A stretch of 64,000 nt of DNA from the NCBI RefSeq assembly GCF_013155335.1, contig NZ_JABJQZ010000002.1, positions 248,001 through 312,000 of the forward strand, read 5' to 3'. The notes under the pieces were generated by a model. The model was not told the origin of the DNA. It searched no databases and saw nothing but the letters and a program-made list of their open reading frames with translations. The translations under genes were made by a program, and so were the position numbers. Numbering within the stretch: position 1 is the first letter of the stretch; each line of letters starts with the position of its first letter. This document shows, in pieces, positions 41,125 to 52,122 of the stretch. This stretch comes from Nocardioides sp. zg-1230 (GTDB lineage Bacteria > Actinomycetota > Actinomycetes > Propionibacteriales > Nocardioidaceae).

Positions 41125-41140
41125 TCGCGATATATCGCGA
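41125..41140. promoter_or_regulatory. palindromic operator of the PadR/DUF1707 operon
   Basis: TCGCGATATATCGCGA is a perfect 16-bp palindrome made of two TATCGCGA half-sites. A further TATCGC lies at 41112-41117. ATATCGCGA-type dyads are known for PadR regulators of actinobacteria. The position 66-81 bp upstream of the ATG fits autorepression. Confidence 0.7.
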
Positions 41141-41216
41141 GCGTACGCCGAAGGTTGAGGTCGGACAAGGGGGATCACCCCGGGACCGACCCTGAGATCG
41201 GTCCCGGCCGCCGCGG

Positions 41217-42701
41217 CTAGGAGGTTCGGTAGGCGACTGGTGCCGTGAAGTAGAGCTCTACCCCGTCCTGGATGGCCTCTGCCATGGCTGTGCCCTGTTG
41301 CTCGGGGAGCCGGTGCGTCCCCGTGTGGTCGACGAGGAAGGCCTGGCCGTGGGGCGTGCGCCAGAGGTGGCGTCCGGGGCCGACGACGCGCGTGGTGTAC
41401 CCGCCGTGGGTCTTGGTGCGGTGGTGGCGTCGGCGCAGGGGGCCGGAGTTGTGGGGGCCGGTCTGGCCGGGTGGTCCGGTGTCGTCGTAGGGGATGGCGT
41501 GGTCGTAGTCGACGCCGTCGCGGGTGGCGGTGCGTGGGGTGAAGGGGAAGCAGTCGCCGCCGGTCTGGACCCAGACGTGGTCCTTGACCGCCTCGGGGTG
41601 CTCGTAGGCGTCGACGCGGCGGCGCTGGGCGAGGTCGAGGACCGGGGTGAGGGTGACGTCGCCGTTGCCGAGGACCTCGTGGAGCTGGCGTACGTCGATG
41701 GGGCCCACGCCTTCGACCCGGGCGATGCCCTTCCCGGTGCGGAGGGCGTCGTCGGTGAGGTGGACGAAGAGGCGTCCGCGGCCGCGGAGCATGGCCAGCG
41801 TGCGGGCGGGGAGTGAGCAGAGCCGGTCGATGGTGTCGGCCATGTGGTCGGGCGCCCACGCCGGCTGCTGGGGCTCACCGGGCTCACCGGGCTCGCCGGT
41901 CTCGGTGTCCGTGTCGGTGTGCTCGCCAGTCTGGGTGTGTTCGAGGAGGAGCTTGAGGAGGTCGACGGGTCGGGCGAGCCAGCCCAGCGCGAGGGAGCGG
42001 AGCTCGTCGTGGTTGTGGTCGTGACCCATGGTCTCGGCGAGGATTTCGGCGACGCGGTCGACCATGGCGTCGATCCAGACGGCGTCGCCGGCGGTGATGT
42101 GGGCGATGATGTGGCGGTAGCCGAACTCGTCGGCCCGGGAGAGGCGCACGTAGCGCTCGTGGCGGGATCGTTCTTGCTCGGCGCGGTGGGTCTCGGGGTC
42201 GGCCTCGATGACCTTGGCTCGGGCGATCTCGAGAACGGTGGACGGGGCATGGCCGGCGATAGCCTTGGCGACCGCTCGGTCCACGCGACCGACCTGCTCG
42301 GACAGCAGCGAGCGGGAGAGGACGGCGACCTTGCGCGCCACCCACGGCTCGCAGTCGCCGGCCTCGACGACTGCCCAGGTGCGGGGGAGCCGGTGCGCGA
42401 GGTCGAGGCCGTCGGCGATCAGCGCCCGCGTCGTCGCCGGGTGCGTCTCACGCGCCATGGCCAGCTCGGGGATGGCGTGGTCGCGGACCGTGGGGGTGCC
42501 GTCACCGCCGGGCGTCACCATGGGATCGCGGTCGTCGCGCGGGTGTCCGTGGGCAACGGCCCACTGGACCGCGAGCCGGATCTCCTCCACCTCCGCCAGG
42601 CGACGGGCCCGAAGTGCGCTGGTGGCGAGGGCCAGCACCTGCTTCGCAGTCGCCTCGTCGGCCGCCGGGGGCGGCTGCGACTGAAGGGCGGGTGACGACA
42701 T
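41217..42701 (-). CDS. DUF222 and HNH endonuclease domain protein (13E12-like)
   Basis: This 494-aa protein has an N-terminal DUF222 domain (about 30-300) and a C-terminal HNH nuclease motif: DYDHAIPYDD, GPHNSGPLRRRHHRTKTHGG (20 residues). A Gly-Glu-Pro linker encoded by a 9-bp tandem repeat (near 41872-41898) separates the parts. The family is multicopy in actinobacterial genomes and includes the mycobacterial 13E12 repeats, some of which are LexA regulated. A LexA-type box and -10 hexamer lie just upstream here. The biological role (mobile nuclease, DNA repair or defence) is unknown. Confidence 0.9.
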   Translation of the reverse strand: MSSPALQSQPPPAADEATAKQVLALATSALRARRLAEVEEIRLAVQWAVAHGHPRDDRDPMVTPGGDGTPTVRDHAIPELAMARETHPATTRALIADGLDLAHRLPRTWAVVEAGDCEPWVARKVAVLSRSLLSEQVGRVDRAVAKAIAGHAPSTVLEIARAKVIEADPETHRAEQERSRHERYVRLSRADEFGYRHIIAHITAGDAVWIDAMVDRVAEILAETMGHDHNHDELRSLALGWLARPVDLLKLLLEHTQTGEHTDTDTETGEPGEPGEPQQPAWAPDHMADTIDRLCSLPARTLAMLRGRGRLFVHLTDDALRTGKGIARVEGVGPIDVRQLHEVLGNGDVTLTPVLDLAQRRRVDAYEHPEAVKDHVWVQTGGDCFPFTPRTATRDGVDYDHAIPYDDTGPPGQTGPHNSGPLRRRHHRTKTHGGYTTRVVGPGRHLWRTPHGQAFLVDHTGTHRLPEQQGTAMAEAIQDGVELYFTAPVAYRTS

Positions 42702-42706
42702 GCCTC

Positions 42707-42712
42707 ATTCTA
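42707..42712 (-). promoter_or_regulatory. -10 hexamer TAGAAT of the DUF222/HNH gene
   Basis: TAGAAT on the minus strand lies 5 nt before the ATG at 42701 and directly abuts the SOS box, so bound LexA would block the polymerase. Confidence 0.55.
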
Positions 42713-42713
42713 T

Positions 42714-42727
42714 CGAACATATGTTCG
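42714..42727. promoter_or_regulatory. SOS box (LexA site)
   Basis: CGAACATATGTTCG is a perfect palindrome and matches the actinobacterial/Bacillus LexA consensus CGAAC-N4-GTTCG. It starts 13 bp upstream of the start codon and one base from the -10 hexamer, predicting DNA-damage induction of the DUF222/HNH gene. Confidence 0.85.
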
Positions 42728-42788
42728 TACGACAAGGTTCGAACAGGTTGGGGATCGGGCAATCGCGGCAGAGCCGGACGCCCACGGA

Positions 42789-43502
42789 TCACGTCCCGAG
42801 GAATCGGACAGGGACCGGTGCTTCGACGGCAACGCCGTCCGTCTCGTGAACCTGGAACGCCCGCGCTCCCGCCCGGGACGACACCGCATCTGCGAAGTTC
42901 CCATTGCGGAAGAGAAGGGCGCAGCCGTCATCGGCGGCGTACCCACCGGGTAGGCGTCCTGAAGACACGAGGGCGAGATACGTACTCCGTCGGTGCTTTT
43001 CCCCGCCGTAGTGGGGACACGCGCTCCCAGTCAGCATGCCCAGGCCGTCGCTCAACGGCTGCAAGTCGTTGACATTGAATGAGTCGGTCACCGAGGCTTC
43101 GAACCAGCAGTTCATTCCCGCGCTCAGCCCGGCGAGGATGACACCCGCGCTCAGCGCCTCGGCGAGAATCGCGTCGAGTCCGTGCATGCGCCACAGCGTG
43201 AGCATGTTTGCGGTGTTTCCACCGCCGACATAGATGACGTCCTGCGAGAGGACGAACGTGCGAAGGTCGGCGTGCTCTCTCTTGAACAACGACAGGACCG
43301 AGGCACGGGCGCGCGGTGCGGCAAAGGCCCGCTCGAACCGCTCGATGTAGCCGTCAGAGTCGCCGCTGGCAGTCGGCAAGAAGCACACCTTGGGCATACC
43401 TGAGCGAGGTACGAGCGACAACAGGAAGTCATCCAGAAGGGGGTTGTCCGGCTCCATCGAGAAGCCGCCACCGCCCATTGCCAGGATGGTTCCCGTAGTC
43501 AT
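42789..43502 (-). CDS. peptidase S51-like (dipeptidase E / cyanophycinase group) protein
   Basis: This 237-aa protein has the class I glutamine amidotransferase-like fold of the S51 serine peptidases. It shows ILAMGGGGFSMEPDNPLLDD (20 residues), VCFLPTASGDSDGY, VIYVGGGNTANMLTLWRMHG (20 residues), the nucleophile Ser in AGLSAGMNCWFEAS, and a His in GGEKHRRSTYL. The fold is shared by peptidase E, which cuts Asp-X dipeptides, and cyanophycinase. The start at 43502 is supported by TACGAT 6 nt upstream; a frame adding seven residues starts at 43523. It stands alone. Confidence 0.88.
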   Translation of the reverse strand: MTTGTILAMGGGGFSMEPDNPLLDDFLLSLVPRSGMPKVCFLPTASGDSDGYIERFERAFAAPRARASVLSLFKREHADLRTFVLSQDVIYVGGGNTANMLTLWRMHGLDAILAEALSAGVILAGLSAGMNCWFEASVTDSFNVNDLQPLSDGLGMLTGSACPHYGGEKHRRSTYLALVSSGRLPGGYAADDGCALLFRNGNFADAVSSRAGARAFQVHETDGVAVEAPVPVRFLGT

Positions 43503-43508
43503 CGGCCG

Positions 43509-43514
43509 ATCGTA
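43509..43514 (-). promoter_or_regulatory. -10 hexamer TACGAT, leaderless promoter of the S51-like gene
   Basis: TACGAT on the minus strand ends 6 nt before the ATG at 43502. Confidence 0.5.
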
Positions 43515-43552
43515 GGTCCACACATCGACGGGTCAGCGCCACGCCACGACGC

Positions 43553-44755
43553 CTACTGGCGGACGCGCCCCGTCGGCGTGCAGGCCTTCCCGGGGACCTG
43601 GGAGTCCTCGATGATCGCGTTGAACAGCGCCGGGGCCCGGTCGGGATCGGCGACGAGCCGGTTGGGGTCGCTGGGTGCGGGCAGGTTGGGCATCGTGCAC
43701 GTCTTGCTCTCGCCGGTCATCGCGAGGGCGAAGCGGCCCATGTCGACGGGGTTCATCTCCTCGTCGACCCGGATCGCGCCCGAGGCCGCCTCGTTGATCC
43801 GCCAGTAGCGCACCGGGTTGACGAACGTCCACGGTGTCATCGCCTCGTCGCCGAGGGCGCTGATCACCTCGCGCTGCCGGGCCACCCGGTCGAGGTCGCT
43901 CAGGGCGGTGACGTAGCGCGAGCGGGAGTAGCCGAGCGCCGTCAGCCCGTCCACCTCCTGGCAGCCCTTCTCGATGTCGAGCCGGGCGCGGGGGTCCTTC
44001 ATGTCCTGCTTGGGACAGATCTCGACGCCGCCGAAGGCGTCGACGGTGTTGATCACGCTGCCGAAGCCGAGCTCGACGTAGTGGTCGATGTGGATGCCGG
44101 TCAGCGCCTCCACCCGCTGGACCAGCAGGGGCGCCCCGCCGCTCGCGAAGGCGGCGTTGATCATCTGCGTGCCGCCGTCCGGGACCTCGACGAGGGTGTC
44201 GCGCGGGATCGACATCATCGTGCGACCCCCGGATCCGGTGTGGAGGACGATGATCGTGTCGGTGTTGGTGCCGCCGCGCTCGGGGGTGTCGAGCACCTCG
44301 CGCTGCTCGTCGGTCAGGTCGTCGGCCTTGTCTGAGCCGACGATGAGGTAGTTGGTGCCGGGCTGGTCACCGGGCCGGTCACCCGAGGGCGTGGCGTCGA
44401 CCTTGTCGATCGTCGTCCAGTGGTAGAGCGGGACACCGAGCAGGTAGACGAGCAGCAGGATCAGCACCAGGGGAACCACGCCGAGGCGACGGCCCCACCG
44501 GCGCTTCTTCTTCGGCCGCGGCGGCGGGGCCGCGGCCGGCGTACGCGTCGGGGAAGGGGGCTGCCCGCCCGACCCGCGCGCCTCGCGGCGGGCCACCGGC
44601 ATCACCCGGGTCTCGTCGGCCCGGCCGCCCGGCCGCTGCGCCTCAACGCGCTGCGTGGCGTCGCTCGGCGGGTTCTTGGACTGGCTCCCGTAGAGCCAGT
44701 CGTACTCGGGTGTTCCCTTCTCGGGCACCCCGGAGCCCTGCGGACGATCAGCCAT
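43553..44755 (-). CDS. LytR-CpsA-Psr (LCP) family protein
   Basis: This 400-aa envelope protein would attach glycopolymers such as galactan or teichoic acids to peptidoglycan. A charged cytoplasmic tail of about 100 residues precedes one helix (VVPLVLILLLVYLLGVPLYH, 20 residues). The LCP domain follows with NYLIVGSDKADDL, NTDTIIVLHTGS, the conserved Arg in MMSIPRDTLVEVP, and LGYSRSRYVTALSDLDRVAR (20 residues) with QREVISAL. The gene is divergent from a thioesterase and shares with it a compact promoter. It sits beside the galactan genes. Confidence 0.93.
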   Translation of the reverse strand: MADRPQGSGVPEKGTPEYDWLYGSQSKNPPSDATQRVEAQRPGGRADETRVMPVARREARGSGGQPPSPTRTPAAAPPPRPKKKRRWGRRLGVVPLVLILLLVYLLGVPLYHWTTIDKVDATPSGDRPGDQPGTNYLIVGSDKADDLTDEQREVLDTPERGGTNTDTIIVLHTGSGGRTMMSIPRDTLVEVPDGGTQMINAAFASGGAPLLVQRVEALTGIHIDHYVELGFGSVINTVDAFGGVEICPKQDMKDPRARLDIEKGCQEVDGLTALGYSRSRYVTALSDLDRVARQREVISALGDEAMTPWTFVNPVRYWRINEAASGAIRVDEEMNPVDMGRFALAMTGESKTCTMPNLPAPSDPNRLVADPDRAPALFNAIIEDSQVPGKACTPTGRVRQ

Positions 44756-44763
44756 GGGCGAAG

Positions 44764-44773
44764 ACGCTACCGT
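44764..44773. promoter_or_regulatory. overlapping bidirectional -10 elements between the LCP and thioesterase genes
   Basis: ACGCTACCGT contains TAGCGT on the minus strand (8 nt before the LCP ATG at 44755) and TACCGT on the plus strand (7 nt before the thioesterase ATG at 44781). The start codons are 25 bp apart, so both transcripts must be leaderless and polymerases would compete for this site. Confidence 0.6.
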
Positions 44774-44780
44774 GCGGCCC

Positions 44781-45287
44781 ATGAGCGAGCTCAGCACGGC
44801 GCGCCCCACGTCGTACAGCCGGGTGAGCCTGGGGATCATGGCGCACTCGAGCGAGGCGAACCTGCTGGGCAACGTGCACGGCGGCGAGATCATGAAGCTC
44901 GCCGATTCCACCGCGGGTGCGGTCGCCCACCGGCACAGCGGGGGACCGGCCGTCACCGCGGCGATGGACGAGATGACCTTCCTCGCCCCCGTGCACGTCG
45001 GCGACATCATCAAGACCTACTCCCAGGTCAACTGGGCCGGACGGTCGTCGATGGAGATCGGCGTCCGCGTGGAGGCCCAGCCGTGGGGCAACGCCAGCGA
45101 CGAGCCGGTCCACGTCGCCAGCGCCTACTTCGTCTTCGTCGCGATCGACGAGGAGGGCCACCCGCGGCCCGTCCCGCCGCTGGAGACCGAGACGCCCGGC
45201 GACGTCCGACGTCAGCGCGAGGCCGAGATCCGGCGCGCGCACCGGCTGGCGCGCAAGACCGAGATCGACCGGGGCCGCGAGGAGTGA
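44781..45287 (+). CDS. acyl-CoA thioesterase (hotdog fold)
   Basis: This 168-aa hotdog enzyme would hydrolyse acyl-CoA to free acid and CoA. The YciA/BACH-type sequence is visible: GNVHGGEIMKLADSTAGAVA (20 residues) with the active-site Asp, AAMDEMTFLAPVHVGDIIKT (20 residues), GRSSMEIGVRVEAQP and VASAYFVFVAIDEEG. The Arg/Glu-rich C-terminus is usual. The start at 44781 is supported by the -10 hexamer; an upstream ATG at 44754 would start inside the divergent LCP gene. Confidence 0.92.
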   Translation: MSELSTARPTSYSRVSLGIMAHSSEANLLGNVHGGEIMKLADSTAGAVAHRHSGGPAVTAAMDEMTFLAPVHVGDIIKTYSQVNWAGRSSMEIGVRVEAQPWGNASDEPVHVASAYFVFVAIDEEGHPRPVPPLETETPGDVRRQREAEIRRAHRLARKTEIDRGREE

Positions 45288-45399
45288 CGGAGGCGCTGGT
45301 TCCCTGACCTGCCGCCCACGGCGCGTCGTGGGCCGCTGGGACGGGTGTGACTGGTGATACTGGGCGGGCTGACTTCCCCCAGCAGAGAGAGGCCCCCCG

Positions 45400-46959
45400 A
45401 TGCCGTCCGCCCCGCCCCCCGGGTCGCACCAGCAGCGGTTCACCACGCTGGACCGCGCCCAGCGCGTCCGGTTCCGCCGCGCGGTGACGCTGATGCTGAT
45501 GACCCTCGTCCTCCCGGGATCGGCGCAGCTGGTGTCCGGCAAGCGCCGCGTGGGCCGCATCGCGCTCTGGACCTGGCTCACGCTGCTCGTCGTCGGCCTC
45601 CTCGCTGTCGTGACGTCGTACTTCTGGCACGGGCTCGCCTTCTGGGCCGGCACCAGCACGGTGCTGCTGCAGGTGCTGCGCCTGGGCCTGATGGCGCTGG
45701 CCGTCGGCTGGGCCTACCTCTTCGTCGACGCCTGGCGGCTCGGCCAGCCCCTGACCCTGCAGCGCCAGCACCGGCTCGCGGTCGTCGGCGTCAACGGCTT
45801 CCTGTGCTTCAGCGTCGCCGGGGCGCTGCTCTTCGGGGCCCACGTCATCGGCGTGCAGCGCGACTTCATGCTCTCGATGTTCGGCGACGGCAAGGCCGTC
45901 GGCGCCCACCACGGGCGCTACAACGTGCTGCTCATGGGCGGCGACGCCGGTGCCGGCCGCTGGGGTCTGCGACCCGACTCGATGACCGTCGCGAGCATCG
46001 ACGCCGAGACCGGCAAGGCGCTGCTCATCTCGCTGCCGCGCAACATGCAGAACTTCCCGTTCCCCGAGGGCTCGGTGATGGGCGAGCAGTTCCCCGACGG
46101 TTTCGACGAGGAGGGGATGTACCTCAACGGCCTGGCCACCTGGGCGCTCGACCACGCGGAGCTGTTCAAGGGCTCGAAGCACCCCGGAGTCGACGCGACC
46201 ATCGAGGGCGTCGAGGGGATCACCGGCCTGGAGATGAACTACTGGGCGATGGTCAACCTCGAGGGCTTCAAGGACCTCGTGGACGCCGTCGGGGGCGTCG
46301 AGCTCAACGTCCGTCAGCGCATCCCCGTCGGCCTGCCGCACGACTCGTTCTTCCGCTACATCGAGCCCGGCACGCGCACGCTCAACGGCATGGACACCCT
46401 CTGGTTCGCCCGGGCACGCCACGACTCCGACGACTACTCGCGCATGGCGCGACAGAAGTGCGTGATGAGCGCGATGCTCCAGCAGGTCAGCCCGCAGGAC
46501 GCCCTGCGCAACTTCGAGAAGATCGCCGGGGCCAGCTCGGCGATGGTCTCCACCAACGTCCCGCGCGGCGAGGTGGACCGCTTCGTCGACCTCGCACTCA
46601 AGGCGAAGAGCCAGAAGATCGCCACGCTCTCGCTCGTGCCGCCCATGGTCAACACGGCGAACCCCGACATCGACGAGGTGCACGCCAAGGTCGCGGCGGC
46701 CATCGCGAAGGCGGAGGGCCGTGCGCCCGAGAAGACCGCGGAGGCGACCGCCGAGACGACCGCGGAGGCGGCCGAGGGGGAGTCCGCCGAGACCACCGCC
46801 CCGGCAGCCGGGTCGCCGGCTCCGGAGCAGGGCGCCGCCTCGACCCCGGCCGCCCCGGCGACCCCGAGCACGCCCCCTGCCGTCGCGGGCGGGTCGGTCG
46901 GCTCGCTGTCCACCGGCTACGCCGCCAACCAGTCGGAGGACCTGGGCGCGGTTTGCTGA
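45400..46959 (+). CDS. LCP family protein with N-terminal membrane domain
   Basis: This 519-aa protein has four hydrophobic helices in the first 160 residues, more than the single anchor of usual LCP proteins. The LCP domain (about 165-430) has NVLLMGGDAGAGRWGLRPDS (20 residues), the conserved Arg in LISLPRNMQNFPFPEG, NYWAMVNLEGFKDLVDAVGG (20 residues) and LWFARARHDSDDYSRMARQK (20 residues). An Ala/Glu/Pro-rich tail follows. It would link envelope glycans to the cell wall. It stands directly before the galactan transferases, so galactan ligation is the best guess. GATACT at 45355 and AGAGAGG before the ATG are possible promoter and Shine-Dalgarno elements. Confidence 0.9.
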   Translation: MPSAPPPGSHQQRFTTLDRAQRVRFRRAVTLMLMTLVLPGSAQLVSGKRRVGRIALWTWLTLLVVGLLAVVTSYFWHGLAFWAGTSTVLLQVLRLGLMALAVGWAYLFVDAWRLGQPLTLQRQHRLAVVGVNGFLCFSVAGALLFGAHVIGVQRDFMLSMFGDGKAVGAHHGRYNVLLMGGDAGAGRWGLRPDSMTVASIDAETGKALLISLPRNMQNFPFPEGSVMGEQFPDGFDEEGMYLNGLATWALDHAELFKGSKHPGVDATIEGVEGITGLEMNYWAMVNLEGFKDLVDAVGGVELNVRQRIPVGLPHDSFFRYIEPGTRTLNGMDTLWFARARHDSDDYSRMARQKCVMSAMLQQVSPQDALRNFEKIAGASSAMVSTNVPRGEVDRFVDLALKAKSQKIATLSLVPPMVNTANPDIDEVHAKVAAAIAKAEGRAPEKTAEATAETTAEAAEGESAETTAPAAGSPAPEQGAASTPAAPATPSTPPAVAGGSVGSLSTGYAANQSEDLGAVC

Positions 46960-46977
46960 GCGCGGCTGTGGCGCCCC

Positions 46978-46983
46978 TAGTGT
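46978..46983 (+). promoter_or_regulatory. -10 hexamer TAGTGT, leaderless promoter of the glycosyltransferase run
   Basis: TAGTGT ends 7 nt before the GTG at 46991 and lies 18 bp after the LCP stop. It could drive the whole run of glycosyltransferase and export genes. Confidence 0.45.
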
Positions 46984-46990
46984 GTACGCC

Positions 46991-47920
46991 GTGACCACCG
47001 GACCCCTGCCTCGCATCGTCGCGGTCGTGGTCACCTTCAACCGTCTCGCGCTGCTCCAGAAGCTCGTGGCGCGGCTCGGGCAGGTCGACGGGCTGGCCGA
47101 GGTCCTGGTCGTCGACAACGCCTCCTCGGACGGCACGGGGGAGTGGCTCGCCGCCCGCCCGACGACCGGCGAGGTCCCGCTCAGCGGACGCACGCTCAGG
47201 ACCAACCGCGGCGGTGCCGGCGGTTTCCACGACGGCCTCGCCTGGGCGATCGACCGCGGCGCCGACCTGGTCTGGCTGATGGACGACGACGGGCTGCCCG
47301 ACGTCGACTGCCTCGACCAGCTGCTGCTGGAGACCGACAACCTCGACTTCTGGGGCCCGCTGGTCGTCGACGAGGCCGACCCGGGGCGGCTGGTGTTCCC
47401 CATCCGCCTGCCCGGGAGCACCCGCGTGGTGCACGCCGTCGACGACGTACGTCGTGCAGCGAAGCGGGACCGCATCGACGGGATCGTCATCCCCTTCAAC
47501 GGCGTCCTGGTCACCAAGGAGCTCGTCGACCGGATCGGGCTGCCGCGCGAGGAGTTCTTCATCTGGGGCGACGACCACGAGTACCGCCTCCGCGCGGAGG
47601 AGGCCGGGGCCCGCGTCGCCACGGTGGTCACCGCCACGGTGCGCCACCCCAGCGTCGGCAACCTCGGCACGCCGATGATGTTCGGTCGCACGACCTACAA
47701 CGACTCGCCGAGCGACCTCAAGCACTACTGCATGGCCCGCAACAACCTGGTCAACCTGCGCGACTACCGCGGTCCGCTGCACGCGCTGGCCTTCGTGGTG
47801 AAGACCGCGTGGTTCTACGCCTTCACCCGCCCCAGCCTCTCGCGGCTGCGGCTCAGCGCCAGCGCCATGCGCGCCGGCATCGCGGGTGACTTCGACGGCC
47901 ACCGGAGGTTCCTGTCGTGA
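46991..47920 (+). CDS. GT2 family glycosyltransferase (galactofuranosyltransferase-like)
   Basis: This 309-aa cytoplasmic transferase has the GT-A fold: IVAVVVTFNRLALLQKLVAR (20 residues), VLVVDNASSDGTGEWLA, NRGGAGGFHDGLAWAIDRGA (20 residues), the metal site WLMDDDGLPD and the acceptor region FIWGDDHEYRLRAEEAGA. It resembles the mycobacterial GlfT1 type, which begins galactan assembly on a lipid linker. The GTG at 46991 was chosen over longer frames that overlap the LCP gene. The stop overlaps the next transferase (GTGA). Confidence 0.88.
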   Translation: MTTGPLPRIVAVVVTFNRLALLQKLVARLGQVDGLAEVLVVDNASSDGTGEWLAARPTTGEVPLSGRTLRTNRGGAGGFHDGLAWAIDRGADLVWLMDDDGLPDVDCLDQLLLETDNLDFWGPLVVDEADPGRLVFPIRLPGSTRVVHAVDDVRRAAKRDRIDGIVIPFNGVLVTKELVDRIGLPREEFFIWGDDHEYRLRAEEAGARVATVVTATVRHPSVGNLGTPMMFGRTTYNDSPSDLKHYCMARNNLVNLRDYRGPLHALAFVVKTAWFYAFTRPSLSRLRLSASAMRAGIAGDFDGHRRFLS

Positions 47921-48837
47921 CCGACCCGGCCGCGCCCGAGACGGTGGCGGTCGTCGTGGTCACCTTCAACCGCGCCGACCTGCTCGCCGGGATGCTCGAC
48001 GGGCTCGCCGCCCAGACGCGCCGTCCAGACGCGGTCATCGTCGTCGACAACGCCAGCACCGACCACACCCGCGAGGTGCTCGCGGCGCGCACCGACCTGC
48101 CCCTGCACGTCACGCACCACCCGGACAACATCGGCGGCGCGGGCGGCTTCCACCTCGGCGTGCGGGCGGCGTACGACGCCGGGTGGGACCGGGTGTGGCT
48201 GATGGACGACGACGTGGTCCCCGCCCCCGGCTGCCTCGAGGCGCTGATGGCGGTCGACGAGGACTGCCTGATCGCCGTGCGCGAGGACCTCGCAGGCGCG
48301 CTGGTGGAGAAGGCGGCCGTCGAGTTCGACCTGCGCAACCCGCTGGCGATCAAGCCCAAGCGGTCCACCGTCGACAGCACCTTCGCCGACCGGGCTTCGA
48401 TGCCGGAGCTCGTCGAGGTCCACAACGTCGCCTTCGAGGGCTTCATGGTCCGCCGCGGCGTGATCGAGGAGATCGGCTTCCCGGACCCGTCCTTCTTCAT
48501 CTTCTACGACGACGCGGAGTACGCCGTCCGCGCCCGCCGCGCCGGCCGCCGGATCTGGGCGGTGCGCGACGCCGTCCTGGTCCGCCAGCTCGACTTCAAC
48601 CAGCAGCACGACCTGTCGGGGTGGAAGGGCTTCTACATGTACCGCAACCTCTTCGTGGTGCACCTCCGCCACGGGGAGAACGTGCTGGTGCGCCTCAAGC
48701 CGTGGCTGATCACCCTCGTCGTGGTGCTGCTCAGCCCCGTGCGCGGTGGTCGGGCCGAGGCCCGCAACGTGATCCGCGCCATGGCCTCCGCGCGGGGCAT
48801 GCGCCGCCTGACGGCTTCCGCCCGCCCCCCTCGATAG
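47917..48837 (+). CDS. GT2 family glycosyltransferase (GlfT1-like)
   Basis: This 306-aa transferase is similar to the one before: VAVVVVTFNRADLLAGMLDG (20 residues), VIVVDNASTDHTREVL, NIGGAGGFHLGVRAAYDAG, the metal site WLMDDDVVPAPGCLEA and FFIFYDDAEYAVRARRAGRR (20 residues). The C-terminal part (WKGFYMYRNLFVVHLRHGEN, 20 residues) is typical of galactofuranosyltransferases acting on a membrane-bound acceptor. The two neighbours may act in sequence or differ in acceptor. A TAGACT near its end and AAGGAG before glf suggest an extra internal promoter for the next gene. Confidence 0.9.
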   Translation: MTDPAAPETVAVVVVTFNRADLLAGMLDGLAAQTRRPDAVIVVDNASTDHTREVLAARTDLPLHVTHHPDNIGGAGGFHLGVRAAYDAGWDRVWLMDDDVVPAPGCLEALMAVDEDCLIAVREDLAGALVEKAAVEFDLRNPLAIKPKRSTVDSTFADRASMPELVEVHNVAFEGFMVRRGVIEEIGFPDPSFFIFYDDAEYAVRARRAGRRIWAVRDAVLVRQLDFNQQHDLSGWKGFYMYRNLFVVHLRHGENVLVRLKPWLITLVVVLLSPVRGGRAEARNVIRAMASARGMRRLTASARPPR

Positions 48838-52115
<3,278 letters not shown>

Positions 52116-52122
52116 GCCGCCC

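Noticed and set aside
41872..41898. 9-bp tandem repeat in the DUF222/HNH gene as a separate mobile repeat
   Set aside because: It only encodes a short in-frame Gly-Glu-Pro linker and needs no separate explanation.
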